A DNA stretch of 64,000 nucleotides from Hypomesus transpacificus (lineage: Eukaryota > Chordata > Actinopteri > Osmeriformes > Osmeridae). Position 1 is the stretch's first letter. Every line of letters begins with the position of its first letter. Both the position numbers and the translations under genes were made by a program. This document shows positions 1 through 14,141 of this stretch, in pieces. The DNA lies in contig NC_061066.1 in NCBI RefSeq assembly GCF_021917145.1, positions 2,426,333 to 2,490,332 on the forward strand, given 5' to 3'. The notes beneath the pieces were generated by a model. That model searched no databases and was not told the DNA's origin. It worked only from the letters and a program-made list of their open reading frames with translations.

Positions 1-1680
1 ATTGATGCATGAAGAGGGTTATTATAACTTTTGGGTTTGAAATGATTTGGAAAGACTCATTATGTCTGATAAATTGTGGTTTTGATGGTTTGTGCTAATT
101 AGCCTGTTTTGGACTGCAGCCAAGGCAAGTTATGAAGCTCTACCTATCTAACCTATATAGAAATATACAGGGGGTATACGTTTGGCTAAGATTTATGTTT
201 CATTTTGGAATCATGCAGATTAAATTCTGATTTGGGGTAGTGGATGGTTTTCCTAATGTCTTGGACAAAGAGAGATTTGATTTGGTGAATTTAAATACAG
301 AAAAATAGAAGAGAATCTCAAATATAAAGGTAGTAATTTGAACGGTTCCTAAAGTGTTTTTAAGAAAAGATAATAAGAGATTAAAAGTTGAGGTTATTTT
401 TAATTTGGTTGTTTTTTAAAATAGTTTGATTCTCTAAAGATTGGTTCAAAAGTTGGTTGCTTCAGTGTAAGCTTGTCAATTCATAAAAGGGAAAAGAGTT
501 AAACACATTAGCTGATGGTTAAATACATCATTGGTGTTACATATGAATTTGGGAAAGGTATGGTAACAGGGAGTTTCTTATTTTCACCTGTAGAACAACT
601 TGCTGTATGCAAATGTGGGATTCACTCTAACAATGATGATTATTTCACAGAGAAATGCTAGTGCTGAAACTAGCTGGAGAAGGTTTGTAGATTGCCTGCA
701 AGCAATGATGAACTAACTAGAATAAGGGAAGCGCGGGCTTCTTAGAGAGAAAGAGATGACGTTTAGTAATTTATGACTGACTGATGACTGACTGATCCAA
801 ACAGAAAGTGACTATGGGGGTTTTATGGTTTTATGACTTTAGTGTCAGAAGTTTGGCTCTGTGGTAAGATTGTGGGGGTTTGATGAAATACTGCTAAGTT
901 GAAAATGTTTGACTGTATTTAACCCAGAGTGAGAATTGTGTTTTGTTTGAGTATATTTGACAAGAATTACAGAATGCAGCAGACGGATGGAGAAAGGAAT
1001 GGTGGAATGGAGATTTGGACTAATCCACAAGAAAATGCATTTTGGAAAAAGGAAGGATATGAGAATGAAATGGAGGTTGTATGGTCTGCATTACACATTT
1101 ATCTTGAGATTTTGCTCAGTTAACACATGGAAAGATCATGCCTCTACAGTTTGTGTGATATATTAATTTTAACAGACATGGGGATTTGTAATGAATGCAT
1201 ATTCATTTTGTTAGACTCATATGTGGAACAAGTAATATGGGAAAAGGGAATTTAACACGTTAAGCTTCACGTTTAAGGTTAGAGAAACTATTTGAGTATT
1301 GATAGAAGGAGTTTTTTAGAGTTACATTTTGGAGAAGTGATACTGTTTCATGATTGTTGATGATTGATAGAAGAAGTTGTTGGAAGAAGTTTTAGACATT
1401 TCAGGCAGATTTGGGCTCAGTGGTCAAGCTTTTGGTAATTTAGATTATTCTTCAATTAGATTTTTCTTTTCTTTGAGGATATATAATGATAATGGGTCAC
1501 ACTTGGTTAAGGAAGTTATTTTTGGAGTTGATAGGAGTCAACATTGTGTCAATTACTTCAGTTGAATGAGAAAATGGGATCTTGAAGATGAAGTCGGACG
1601 ACAAGAAGTCAGTTAACTTTTTAACTGACCTTTGTGAGTGTGCTTGTTTATCACTGTGCAACCCTTTGTAGTGTACTTTG
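1..1680. other. No gene; C-poor, G/T-rich non-coding sequence, probably kcnc2 intron 1 or 3' flank
   Basis: No coding exon is recognisable. The plus strand is visibly poor in C and rich in G, T and A across the stretch, with many stops in all frames. It ends where the retroviral integrase remnant begins, so part of it may be decayed retroviral sequence. The position, downstream of kcnc2 exon 1 on the minus strand, makes it most likely intronic to kcnc2, because the transmembrane exons of that gene are not found anywhere to the left in this window. Confidence 0.4.
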
Positions 1681-1692
1681 TGTGAGATTCAC

Positions 1693-1922
1693 AGGCAGGT
1701 GGAGGTTATTCTTCTTCCGGTGACTGGACCGCTGCATGATTTGATACCAGGGGACTGGATCGTGGTGAAGGACCTGAAACGCAAGTCCTGGTACCATACC
1801 AGATTCTCCTGACGACTAATCCGGCGGTTAGGATCGAGGGGAGAGCAACGTGGATACACGCTAACCATGGCGAGCGTGCGCCTTGCCTGGAGACGGAAGG
1901 AGAGGATGCGCGTTCTGCGTAG
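1693..1922 (+). mobile_element. Broken endogenous retrovirus: integrase C-terminal remnant
   Basis: Translation gives a short stretch with PGDWIVVKDL, followed in a different frame by LTTNPAVRI and ATWIHANH. This order (PGDxVxV, then LLTTxxAVKVxG, then TWIHAsH) is that of the C-terminal domain of integrase in gamma/epsilon-like retroviruses, including fish endogenous ones. The first frame stops with TGA at 1810-1812 and the second frame runs from about 1799 to a TAG at 1920-1922, so there is a frameshift. No integrase core, reverse transcriptase or gag is visible upstream, so the copy is truncated and non-functional. A 27-codon frame at 2056-2139 with a basic then hydrophobic end sits where an env leader would be, but that is only a guess. 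Confidence 0.65.
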
Positions 1923-2503
1923 TACCAAGGAAAACTCAGAGTCTGTGCGCATAGTGCAGTTCTTTGAAAGTTGCTGTGAGCAATTTGATCGTCGTTTGCA
2001 ATTGGTTTGACTAGACTACACTGCCTGAAAGAAGATTGCCTATAGCCAACTGAAGATGGAAGAAGAGGTCAATGTGAATGATAGTATGAAATCAGATTTA
2101 CAGAAGAAGATATTAATGTGTTTGCTTCTGATGTTCTAAATATAAGGGTATGTTTAGATTGATGGGAATACATTTGCTTTGTGTATGTTTGTATTCGGTA
2201 TGGATGTTTTTTACTGAGTTGCATTGCATACTTCTTTTGATGTTGATTTTTATTTTTCTCAATGCACTGTTTGAATTATGGTGTTGTTTAAAAAAAAAAA
2301 GAATGGAAATGTAATGGAAATGTTGGTCATATGCATAGATGTATGTGTATGAAATCTATAATCTTCTATGTTCATTGGTAAGAGACAGGAAGGGAAGGTA
2401 ATTAAGTTGAGTTCAAAGGAATGTGAGGTGCTGATGGCTCTGTGGGCAGCTTGCCCTGGGGGATGGGTGAAGCATTTTATATGGCCTTCTGTCCTCTGGT
2501 TAC

Positions 2504-3001
2504 TGTAAGGGGTCAATGAGACAGTTGCTCTGAACTTTGGCTAGAAGGACTGTGTCCTGTTTCATTGTTTGTGTTAATTAAAAGTATTGTTTGAAGATGG
2601 TCACACAAAGGACAGTTGACCATTTGACTGGTCAACCCCTGTGGCTTTATTATCTACTGCTCTGGGGAGAGCTGTGACATCAAAGAACAGTGAAACAATC
2701 GCTAGGGAGATGTATTGTTTCAAACTGTCACCAAGTTGAGTTGGCCAATCACAGAGTTTGTTTCATTGATTGATTGACCATATAGAATGCCATTTGATCT
2801 TAAGTTTATATAAGGCAGTGCATGAGTGCTGGCTGATCATCACTCTTGCGAACGATTTGTGGCTATCACACCCTTCGCCAAGACGGATCACAAAGTACTT
2901 TGTTTAAATCATATGTAATTGTATAGTCTAATAAATTGTATTAAAACCATATCCCTTGACTATTCAGATCGACACAGTGCCACTCGAATTCTTCCTTTAC
3001 A
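2504..3001 (+). mobile_element. Candidate 3' LTR of the endogenous retrovirus
   Basis: The stretch starts TGTAAGGG and ends CCTTTACA, an imperfect terminal inverted repeat with TG...CA ends. It holds a TATA-like box at 2807-2814 (TATATAAG) and an AATAAA signal at 2930-2935, spaced as in a retroviral U3-R-U5. It lies about 580 bp downstream of the integrase remnant on the same strand. No clear polypurine tract precedes 2504, and the partner 5' LTR is not in the window, so the left boundary is uncertain. Confidence 0.45.
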
Positions 3002-5052
3002 GCACGCACACACACACACATTAACAAACACATACACACTGGGAGGTGAGAGATCTCAGCCTTAATGCTTGGGGGTGAGTAAAGACTAGCAGCCTAGGCA
3101 GAAGAGCAGAGAGGCTTATGGATCAAAGTCAAGCAGCCTTACCCCCCTCCCCCCTCGACGCTGTGCAGGTGAACAGTGGGTTTGCTGTGCCCGCCATCAC
3201 CATCATCAGAGGAGCAGGAGGAGGAGGAGGAGGGGGGGAAGAGAGAAGGTGGGAGGCCCATGGTACAACTTCTTTGAACACTATTACAGAAGTGGCTGTC
3301 ATCTCACACCCCACATAAGGGCTTGTTTTAATTCCTTCTCTGCAGGTCTCCTTGCATGCCGAGCACAGGGTGCAAAGTCTGTCTGTGTGTGTGTGCGTCT
3401 CACGTCCTCTCTTTACACTCACATAGCACATGCACACAAAAGCATATTGTACACATGTATTTCCCTAAACAACCCTCTCTCACACACAAACACATCCACG
3501 CGCACGCACACACAGAGAAAGGAAATATGCAGGAAAGCTTGTCTGCATACTGACTTGAGTAAAAGAAAGGCGAGATGGACCAAGGTCAAAGCACAGCCCC
3601 CCCGCCCCTTCACCCCCTTACTCCTCTGCCTCCGTTTGTTAAAAATGTAAATAGCAGACGGGGGCTGGGATTAGACGTCTGGAGAAACAATTAACTATTG
3701 ATTAGATCAACAGTCCAGAGCTGACTATTTTTGCTGTTTCATCTGGAGCGTACCTCACTGAGAGAGAGATAAAGCCAATTATCTACGACTTCAAACTGGC
3801 ACTGTGTGTAGGAAAACAGACAGGTAGAGAGAGAAAACATGTATATAAATACCATATGCATCTATGTAGGTCATAGTGGCAGACAGAACAATCACAACCT
3901 CTGTCTGCAGATTTTCTTCCGTTTTTGGAAGACTTGTCAGTGTTAAAAACAACTCTGACATCACACATACACATGTACACACACAATCACACACACACAC
4001 ATCAGACAATGCTATTCCTGGAACTGCTACATTGGGAGATGATCTGCTCGTGAACACCACTCTTCAGAGGGAAGGAGATTGGGACAGTAAGATGTCTCCG
4101 AATATGTTAGTGTTTGTAAGCAGCCAGTGTGACGTGACCTCTCCCCTCAGCTTGTCACACATCCATTCACGGCAATAATCTTGCAGGCCTGAAGATGATC
4201 TCTCCTGTCTTTTATAGGTACAGAAATTCTAAAAGGGACAACTAACAATAATTCTCATTGTTTGTGACAGGTGTTAATAAGAATTCATTGAAGCATGCTA
4301 AGGTGAAGGAACATTCACCAAGTAAAGCTATGCGTTGGGAAAACAACTTAAAATGCCAGACAGCTTCAAATTGGTCTTATTAAGTGTAGCCTATTTTTCA
4401 CTTATCTATAATGGGCGAAGATTTCCTCATGAATTCAAGGTCATTTTATCAGTTCATCCCAGCAACAGTGTGACGTTTGCGTGCGTAATTGGGGAAATGC
4501 TTAGACTACAATATGTTCGATCTCATCTATAGATAAGCAGCTAATGTGTGCGTAATAAGACCAGAATACGAATCAAGAACATATGAAGGGCAATGTTGTA
4601 GTTGCAGTTGGAATGACATAGGCTACGTGTTTTGTCAAGGGATTCTTCCAGGTTCCCCTCTTTGTAGTGTATAGGCTATAATCGCAAATGTCACATTTGA
4701 CCATTTGTAACACAAACATTTTTTTTTATTATTATGATAATAGTGTAGGTTATCTAAGCCCCAGTGTCCTCATGTATCGCGTATTTGGGAATGGAGCACG
4801 TCATTGTTAACTATAAAGATTAGGGACAATTGTTGATTTGAAAAGGTTTGGTTGTTTTTAAGTTTTTAAACGTAGGCCTAATTTTAGACGTAGCCTTTTG
4901 ATCGTGCGGACAATAAAACACATGTATTGTTGTATTTGTCAAGCATGAATCAGTGGGTTATGTCATTGTGCTTTATTTGAAAACAAAAGATAGGGGAACT
5001 TTGGTGAGACCATTGTAATTAGTTTTCCACATGCGCGGCCGAGCGCCCTTAC
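3002..5052. other. Intron 1 of kcnc2: no gene, scattered CA/GT repeats
   Basis: Sequence between the candidate LTR and the kcnc2 exon 1 donor. It contains GT/CA-rich low-complexity patches at about 3380-3520 and 3960-4000 and a GGA-rich patch near 3210-3245. Open frames here are short and made of the repeats. No splice-bounded coding exon with family similarity was seen. Confidence 0.5.
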
Positions 5053-5607
5053 CCTTGCCGCTCTGGAAGAATAGGGATCCTCGAATAGATTCCAAATCAC
5101 CGGTTGCCACTTTTTCCAGCGGCTGATATTACCGTCCGCGACCACGTCCTCAATTCCGAGTCTTTTCCCTATCTCTTCATCGTCATCTCCAGTATCAACA
5201 TTTAACTCAAACACGTCGAGCGCCTCCTCTGCGTCCCTGTGCTGCCGATATGACATCCAGCAGCAAGGCTCCACGTCCGTCTCATCGATGCCCCAGAATG
5301 ACAACTCTTCCTCGAACAACGGACCACAGACATCTGCTGGGCAGTGAAGTTTCCCGGTTCGATAGTAGTTGAGCACATAGGCGAAAACCCCAGGGTGGCG
5401 GTCGAAAAAGTATTCGTTGGTCCTCGCGTTGTACTCGATGAAGCCGGGGACTTGTTGCAGCTGATCCAAAACGGACTCGATGTCAGAATCGGAGGCGAGA
5501 AGGGCCAGCCGTGTCCCCGGTAGGGTCTTTAGGGTTGTCTTGTACGTTTCGTGCCTGGTTCCCCCAACGTTGAGGATTATCCTCTCGTTGTCGTCAAACT
5601 TGCCCAT
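5053..5607 (-). CDS. kcnc2: Kv3.2 voltage-gated K+ channel, first coding exon (partial gene)
   Basis: Encodes the cytoplasmic N-terminus and T1 tetramerisation domain of a Shaw-type (Kv3) channel, which supports fast repolarisation in rapidly firing neurons. The start at 5607 ([20 protein letters not shown]) matches Kv3.2 in sequence and position; an in-frame Met at 5679 is considered 5' UTR. The T1 zinc motif H-x5-C-x20-CC is intact (H88, C94, C115, C116), and KRLGIED near the end favours KCNC2 over KCNC1, 3 or 4. The exon ends in DPYSSRAAR with donor AGG|GTAAGG at 5053/5052, the conserved Kv3 exon 1 boundary. The long Pro/Gly-rich insert of mammalian Kv3.2 is replaced by about 25 ordinary residues. 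The S1-S6 exon lies beyond the left edge. The family call is firm and the paralogue call is likely. Confidence 0.88.
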
Positions 5608-8132
5608 CGCTCTGTATAAGACATGACTTGATAAAGAAAGTATCGAGTGTAGACCAGAGTAACAACGAGCACAGTGCACACCCAGTTCGTTAAGAAATCT
5701 CCAGAACTCGTTAGATTAACCCGGGCGCATCCACATTCAGCCACCAGGTGCTTCCATCACGCTTAGTTTTATATGAGCGTAAAAGGGGAGCATTAGTCTT
5801 TCCGCCTGTCAGTTCCCCACTAGTTGTTCCTTATGTGAATGCTCTCCACAAGTATAGCACCAGATACAAGCTGCTTGTGTGCCTCGAGGATCCTGTTCTC
5901 TCCTCCCCTCGCGCCCCTCCGACAGGTGAAGTCACACGGAACAGCTCATTCGCTCATTGATCATGTCACCGTCAGACTTGTGCCCTCTTTGGGAAAGTCA
6001 TCACACCACCGTGGTGTATGAGGGGCGCGCGGACCTGGGTTTGATTCGATCTATCCTTGGAATGAGCGTCTTCCTCGTGAAACGACGTCTACTCAAGGGA
6101 CACACCCTCCCTCGCTCTCCGTGTCTTAATTCAGGCTGGGTTTCTAGTGCTAACTCGTTGCATTCCTCGAACACGTGCTTTGTTTGTATTCATGGATAAT
6201 CACAGAAAGCCAAGCACAACTTTGTGCATTCGGCGTTGAATGTGCGCGTCCTCAACAGGTCAACGCGGCTAAGCGCATGTGTTGGCATCCTCTCCTACTG
6301 GACTCAACAGTTTAAACTCAAAGGTGGACGCAAAACATATCTTTGAAAATATGTATTTATTCACTTTGTTCAATTTTACACAGCCCGTCGGTGGAGGAGG
6401 ATGCAAAGAATCCAACCCTCTCGCGTCAGAAAGGAGCTGTCCTTTCAGCACCAGCAGTTCCCTAAAATTAACAAGGAGCGAAGCATTGGACATTGCAAGC
6501 TTAGTCTATGGTGGTTCAATGAGATAGTCTCTTCTGGAATGTGTGACTTTGGATCTCAAACTAGAAACGTCGTATAAAAGACAATTGTATCTTCTCATTA
6601 ACCAAAATACCGGTGTTGTGCCCCCAAATGCACCCCCACATGGATAAGCAACCCCTCGCACAAACCACTCGAATTAAACAGTGACATATTTCGTCTAGAT
6701 AACGCAATCAAAAGGAGAGGAGACAGCTGTTTCACATAGATTTTTTTGTTAAAATAATGGAACAAAAGAACGTCGGTTATTTGTGTAAATAATTGACGAA
6801 AGTAAATAAAATAAATGAAAATTGAATCCCCTGCTATCTCTGACTTTCAGTTCAGCTCAATCATTGCATGTGGACTGTTGCTGGTTGTTCCCTTATTAAA
6901 CAACGTGTACTGTTCTGACTAAACAGTCATCGTTTATTCCACATCTGTAGTTTGCAAAAGTGGAGATGTAGGCTACTCTGCAATTTGGGGCACACAAGTC
7001 CTAGAGATCCAAAAAAACTATATCTCGTGGTGTGTAGCCTACCTACCGTCGCCCGATAGTATCTTGGTAGCACGTTTTTGCAATACCTGCAAACTGCCCA
7101 AAATAACGGTCTGTCTATGATATTATGCATTTTCTTTCTACTCCCAGAATAATACTGTAGACTAAGCACAGCTTACTCAATATCCATGGGGCCCATTCAT
7201 CACCGTGGAAACGAAGTCTGGAGAAGCCCATCACGTGATCGAATGAATAAGGTATTTCCCCATAAACAGGCCTCGTTGTGCTGGCTCGAGAACAAAACAT
7301 CAGAGCCAGCCTATTTCCCCCACTGCCTTCCCAGTAGTGTCTTCACAAAAAATAGTTCTGCCAGATAGCTGATCTTGATCTTAATCAGGAACTGAAGTGT
7401 AAAACCAAGCTCCAGGAGAGGCAAGGTTCTTGGCACATTGAGTCAGTCCATAGCCTGTTTCCTTAGGACATGTCCTGTTGGAAACCTGTCTCTGAATATG
7501 TTTCTTTCTTTGATTCAGGTCAAAAGGATTGTTATCTTTTAAATGTATAATCTCCCTCAAATGTCGTATTCTGCAAACGGCATATCTTATATATAATAAT
7601 TATAATTATATAATAATTTATTCAATTATTATTAAAGAGCACTACATCTTTACACAATGGGCATTTTCTATGAGACTAATTGCAAAGGAAGTTAATACTT
7701 TCAAAAATAAATTTACGACAAAAGAGCAAAATAACAGATTGACTTTGATAAAGATACTTAATTCTGTTGTGGAATAGAAAACTAAGAATAGGGCCTTTAC
7801 TTATTTCAATTTAGTTTCATTTGACCATTTCGGATATCAGCCAATACTTTCAGAAAGTGACCTTGTGTCTAAACACACACTCTCTCTTTCCATCTGTCAC
7901 TCTCCTCTTTCTCCCTCCATTTACAGGGAACGTATTGTTCTATCCTCTTTAGTCTCGTCTAAATTTATCACAGATCCAGAGCTCTCTTTCATTTCTCTCC
8001 TTCCCCAGCTTACTGACTCTTACGTTCTTCAATGACCGAGCAACCACTAGGCAGCAACTTCTGAGCAGAGTTCAAACACTGTGACTACATCTTTCTGTTG
8101 CACCAGTAGTTTGAAAACATATATATATATAC

Positions 8133-8232
8133 ATGCCTGAATAAATGTACCCCTAAGAGTACAGCAAAATTATGGGACATGTTTGTCAATCATAATTTTG
8201 CTCTACTCCTAGGGGCGCGTTTATTCAGGCAT
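8133..8232. repeat. Near-perfect 42-bp inverted repeat (hairpin/MITE-like)
   Basis: Left arm 8133-8174 and right arm 8191-8232 are reverse complements over 42 positions with 5 mismatches, separated by a 16-base loop. The ends are ATGCCTGAATAAA and its complement. As RNA, two of the five mismatches become G-U pairs. An AT dinucleotide run flanks the left side. It could be a tiny foldback transposon or a transcribed hairpin; the sequence alone does not decide. Confidence 0.85.
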
Positions 8233-8235
8233 TTA

Positions 8236-8337
8236 GATTGGCTGCACCTCACGTTATATGGGTGAAGATTGGTTGCACCCTAAGTTAAATAGATGTAGTT
8301 TGGCTGTGCCCTAAATTAAATAGGTGTAGATAGCTGT
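8236..8337. repeat. 31-bp degenerate tandem repeat, about 3.3 copies
   Basis: Three consecutive 31-base units begin AGATTGGCTGCACC, AGATTGGTTGCACC and AGTTTGGCTGTGCC, followed by a partial fourth (AGATAGCTG). It directly abuts the hairpin at 8133-8232, so both may belong to one element. Confidence 0.75.
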
Positions 8338-10070
8338 AAAAGCAAAAGTATAACAATTAAAAGTTTCTGACGAACTGAATGTCAAGCTAAGCGTTTGCCC
8401 ATTAGTAAGCTGGGTCTTTAATTAAACTATAGGGCAACTGTCTGTACCTTAAATATTTTTAGTACCTCCAGGATGGTACTATAATGTTGAAGATGATGCT
8501 GCTGTGGAATGTGTCAGTTTGACTGCCACGTATACCACTTGTAGAACTTTACCATTAACTTAATGACATACTAACATACTAGCGTCGCTTGCAGATAGTT
8601 TCAGGGCTGAACAGTTGCAGACAATAGAGTTAACATTTTCCTGACAAACAGTAAAGGAAACCAGTTTAGAAAGCTTGTTTGTTTTTTTGTAGACTCTGTA
8701 AAAGATAAAGAGTTTGACAACTTTCTTACACATAACAAAACACTCAATACCTCCCCTAGTTTAAAAATACTAGTAGTTTTAACCAGTCCCCATTTCATAG
8801 CATGAACATCAGAAACAGCATGTGGTATCTAAGCAACAAGTCGTTGCCAAGTGACAGAAACAGAGGTACTAAGACCAGAGAGCGTGTATGTGACAATAGC
8901 CTATGAGATGAGACAGTGCGTGGTTCACACCCTGTGCATTTCAACATACTCTTTGCCAACATATGTCAACAATTATCTAAGATTTAAAAGAGACATTTTT
9001 GTATACAACCAGCTGATACCCCTATTGTAAACAAATTATAAAAGTTCCCTGAATCCACTAGTTTGCCTTTGTAGGCTACATCCAAAAAAGCAGATTGTAA
9101 ACTGAGTGGTCACATTTATTTAACCTATTTAACATACATTGGCCTCTGTAATTGGTGATGCCAACACTTATGGAAGCAGAGACAACTTATCAGAGGGGGA
9201 ACAGAGAAACGAAAACAGCCATTAGTGTTGGGAATATCAAACGTGTTGGCTGACGGGCTGCAGGGCTTTCATGTGGAAGCCATGTACTGAGATAATGATC
9301 ATTTCTGAGAAAATGGATACAGTCGACAAATCCACACAGTTACAAAATAACCCTTTATTCCGGCCTGAAGCAAACAAGTAGGCAACGGCGACAGTAGACT
9401 TCTTTTTGTGGCGGATGTTAGTTTACGAAGACATTTTTGCCTTAGTTTTGCTTCAGTAAAATACTCATTTTAGATACACTTGGAATGGGGTTTTTCCCCC
9501 ATTAAAATGTGCCTTCATTTCACTGTTTATTGTAAAACACAACAGACACCTCTGTGAAAGAATAAACATTAGGAATCAAGAAGATCAAATGGGCTGTTTT
9601 CTTGTAATATTTATCCTCCAGCAGACTGTCCAGCCTAAAGGTCACAAGTTAAATAAAAAAAAAACATCTTTACAGATATTTATATTTCCCCACCCTAGTA
9701 TATTACTATATATTTGCAATCACTAATGATGCAAAAGGTAGAAATATTACAATTGTTCTGGAAAAAAACGGTTTTTCTACCAATGAAACTGGTCAAACCT
9801 AGACGTGCGACAATTGAATGCTCTCTGCTGCCATCTTCTGGTCTTGTTGTGAACAAGCCACACTCAGACAAGAATAATATCATAAGCATAAAGCTAGGGA
9901 TTTTTTCAAGTCAGATACATCAGGTTGATATTTCCCATAGTCTTTTATGTTGCTTTATGTTTTGTTCATTGACAGATTCGTTTTTTCCCCCAGAATAGTG
10001 TTGGGCTCTTTTTCCGTCAGTTCAACAAGTGGCACATGCGCAGTAGCCATAACCATATGACACAAACAGT

Positions 10071-13939
<3,869 letters not shown>

Positions 13940-14056
13940 CCTCTCTGAAGAGAATTACAAAAGCTAGTAGCAAGCAGCCGACTGTACAGTACAATAACTG
14001 AACTGAACTTTACAAAGTATATAAGTCTTCTGTAGGTTTTTTTTTCCTTCTTGAAT

Positions 14057-14072
14057 TTTATTATAAAATAAA
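14057..14072. terminator. Bidirectional polyadenylation signal, pmpcb/dnajc2
   Basis: TTTATTATAAAATAAA is a near-palindrome carrying AATAAA on the plus strand (14067-14072, 128 bp after the pmpcb stop) and AATAAA on the minus strand (14062-14057, 80 bp after the dnajc2 stop). No other hexamer lies between the two stop codons, so both transcripts probably use this site and overlap by some tens of bases. Confidence 0.75.
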
Positions 14073-14141
14073 GACCAACACAATAACTTTAAAAGAAGAT
14101 GGGTGCTAGTTGTTTGTTGCTGTCGTTTTGCTTCAGGTCTG

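Larger units (their letters stand above)
5608..10070. other. Divergent intergenic region, kcnc2 (minus) / pmpcb (plus)
   Basis: 4.5 kb between the two start codons. The first 600 bp next to kcnc2 are comparatively rich in CpG and should hold its 5' UTR and promoter. The middle is AT-rich, with an ATAAT-type low-complexity patch near 7590-7640 and the hairpin and 31-bp repeat listed separately. Close to pmpcb, at 10036-10042, there is ATGCGCA, resembling an NRF-1 half site. No additional coding exon was recognised. Confidence 0.5.

Noticed and set aside
2056..2139. Possible retroviral env leader
   Set aside because: Only 27 codons, stops at once, and no env domain follows, so it is too weak to list as a gene.
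5608..5679. Upstream in-frame Met of kcnc2 (adds 24 residues)
   Set aside because: The family start MGK aligns with the Met at 5607 and the extension has no Kv3 similarity.
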